NCBI RefSeq assembly: GCF_002939985.1
Contig: NZ_MDFM01000013.1
Coordinates: forward strand, 62,001 to 126,000
Direction of reading: 5' to 3'
From: Xanthomonas hortorum pv. cynarae
GTDB taxonomy: Bacteria; Pseudomonadota; Gammaproteobacteria; Xanthomonadales; Xanthomonadaceae
Length of the DNA: 64,000 nt
The notes under the pieces: model-generated
What the model saw: the letters and a program-made list of their open reading frames with translations, nothing else
Database searches by the model: none
What the model was told of the DNA's origin: nothing
Part shown: positions 63,450-64,000 of the stretch, in pieces
Layout: every line of letters begins with the position of its first letter
How positions within the stretch are numbered: the stretch's first letter is position 1
Position numbers and translations under genes: made by a program

Positions 63450-63593
63450 CCCCCTAGGATCGCACGTTCGGCGCCTGGCGGTTTTGCTGCACTGTTCGTT
63501 GACCCTGGCGCAAAGGCGTGTCGATAATCGAAGCACGCCTGCCACAGCCAGCCTCAAACGCGCGCAGGTCGGGTCCATACGGAGCTTTAGCTG

Positions 63594-64000
63594 ATGCGCC
63601 ATGCTCGTGTGCTTGTCCTCGCCGCCCTCGCCGTGCCGGTTATTGCCGCCGTGGCGTTTGCGCAATCGGCGGTGACGCCGATCCCCGATCCTCCACCTGT
63701 GCGCATTGCGCCGTTGGAGGTGGACCTGTCCAAGACCACCTGGGGCGATGCCAAGGCCGGCCAGACCAAGGCCGCTGCCTGCGCGGCCTGCCATGGCCCG
63801 GACGGCAACCCGGCCGTCGCCATGTACCCGCGCATCGCCGGCCAGACCGAGCGCTACGTGGCGCACCAGGTCGCCTTGATCGCCAGCGGCGAGCGCAGTA
63901 CCGGCATGGCGGCGGTGATGGTGCCGTTCGTCAAGGACCTCACTGCGCAGGACATGCGCGACCTGGGCGCCTATTTCGCCACCCAGAAGTCTGCCGCCGG
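63594..64000 (+). CDS. Cytochrome c4-type protein, N-terminal part (3' end outside window)
   Basis: The ATG at 63594 starts a frame open to the window end (135 residues seen). A signal peptide (MRHARVLVLAALAVPVIAAV..FAQ) leads to a first haem c site CAACHGPDGN (about residues 64-73) and a methionine region (GERSTGMAAVMVPFVKDLTA) for axial ligation, then LGAYFATQ. Two-haem cytochrome c4 is ~200 residues, so the second haem would lie outside. It carries electrons in the periplasm towards terminal oxidases. Divergent from engB, as in many gammaproteobacteria. Confidence 0.85.
   Translation, partial: MRHARVLVLAALAVPVIAAVAFAQSAVTPIPDPPPVRIAPLEVDLSKTTWGDAKAGQTKAAACAACHGPDGNPAVAMYPRIAGQTERYVAHQVALIASGERSTGMAAVMVPFVKDLTAQDMRDLGAYFATQKSAA

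Overview
The window is about 64 kb of high-GC chromosome from a plant-associated gammaproteobacterium, almost certainly Xanthomonas. Grounds: a complete sux sucrose locus (suxR, suxC, suxA, suxB) in the arrangement known from Xanthomonas campestris, two further TonB-dependent receptors, plant cell-wall enzymes (a rhamnogalacturonan lyase and two GH12 glucanases), CitMHS citrate uptake with TctD/TctE regulators, and many palindromic intergenic repeats. I cannot name the species from sequence alone. No integrase, transposase, phage gene, CRISPR array, rRNA or complete tRNA was seen.

Layout. 1-12.8 kb: the end of an OprO/OprP-type porin, a hybrid sensor kinase, a DUF1460 lipoprotein, a Fur-box-preceded IutA-like receptor, a LuxR-type response regulator, then a minus-strand operon of TctD-like regulator, TctE-like kinase and periplasmic binding protein, facing a second porin. 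12.9-15.1 kb: CitMHS transporter and a PhaB-like SDR whose catalytic Tyr is Phe. 15.4-22.5 kb: the sux locus with two identical 14-bp operator-like palindromes. 23-29 kb: DJ-1/PfpI protein, DUF1704 metallopeptidase next to rsgA, aminotransferase, SGNH hydrolase and methyltransferase. 29.2-30.4 kb: a repeat array ending at a siderophore receptor gene. 33-39.7 kb: NodB-type deacetylase, glutaredoxin/IscA-like/rhodanese fusion, DUF924, two coupled amidohydrolases, DUF2809 and a PH-like protein. 39.9-43.5 kb: rhamnogalacturonan lyase and two GH12 enzymes. 44-45 kb: a frameshifted degV gene and a repeat pair. 45.6-49.2 kb: a small unknown gene, then phzF-eamA divergent from a MocR regulator. 49.7-52.7 kb: a glutathione-dependent formaldehyde operon (frmR, frmA, gfa, fghA) with its operator. 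53-60.8 kb: a 1198-residue multisensor kinase, a lipoprotein, a glycosyltransferase and an OmpR/EnvZ-type pair. 61-64 kb: glutamate-cysteine ligase, engB, and the start of a cytochrome c4 gene.

How it fits together: the window is mostly nutrient capture and stress response for life on plants: sucrose uptake and splitting, citrate sensing and uptake, iron uptake, wall polysaccharide breakdown, and formaldehyde and thiol chemistry.

The most unusual content is non-coding. Two related palindromes, A (103 bp) and B (98 bp), share a fixed asymmetric core but have different, internally compensated stems. They usually occur as A(+)/B(-) pairs, and one locus holds a tandem array of about 480-bp units. 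A third, MITE-like palindrome (family C) is scattered nearby.
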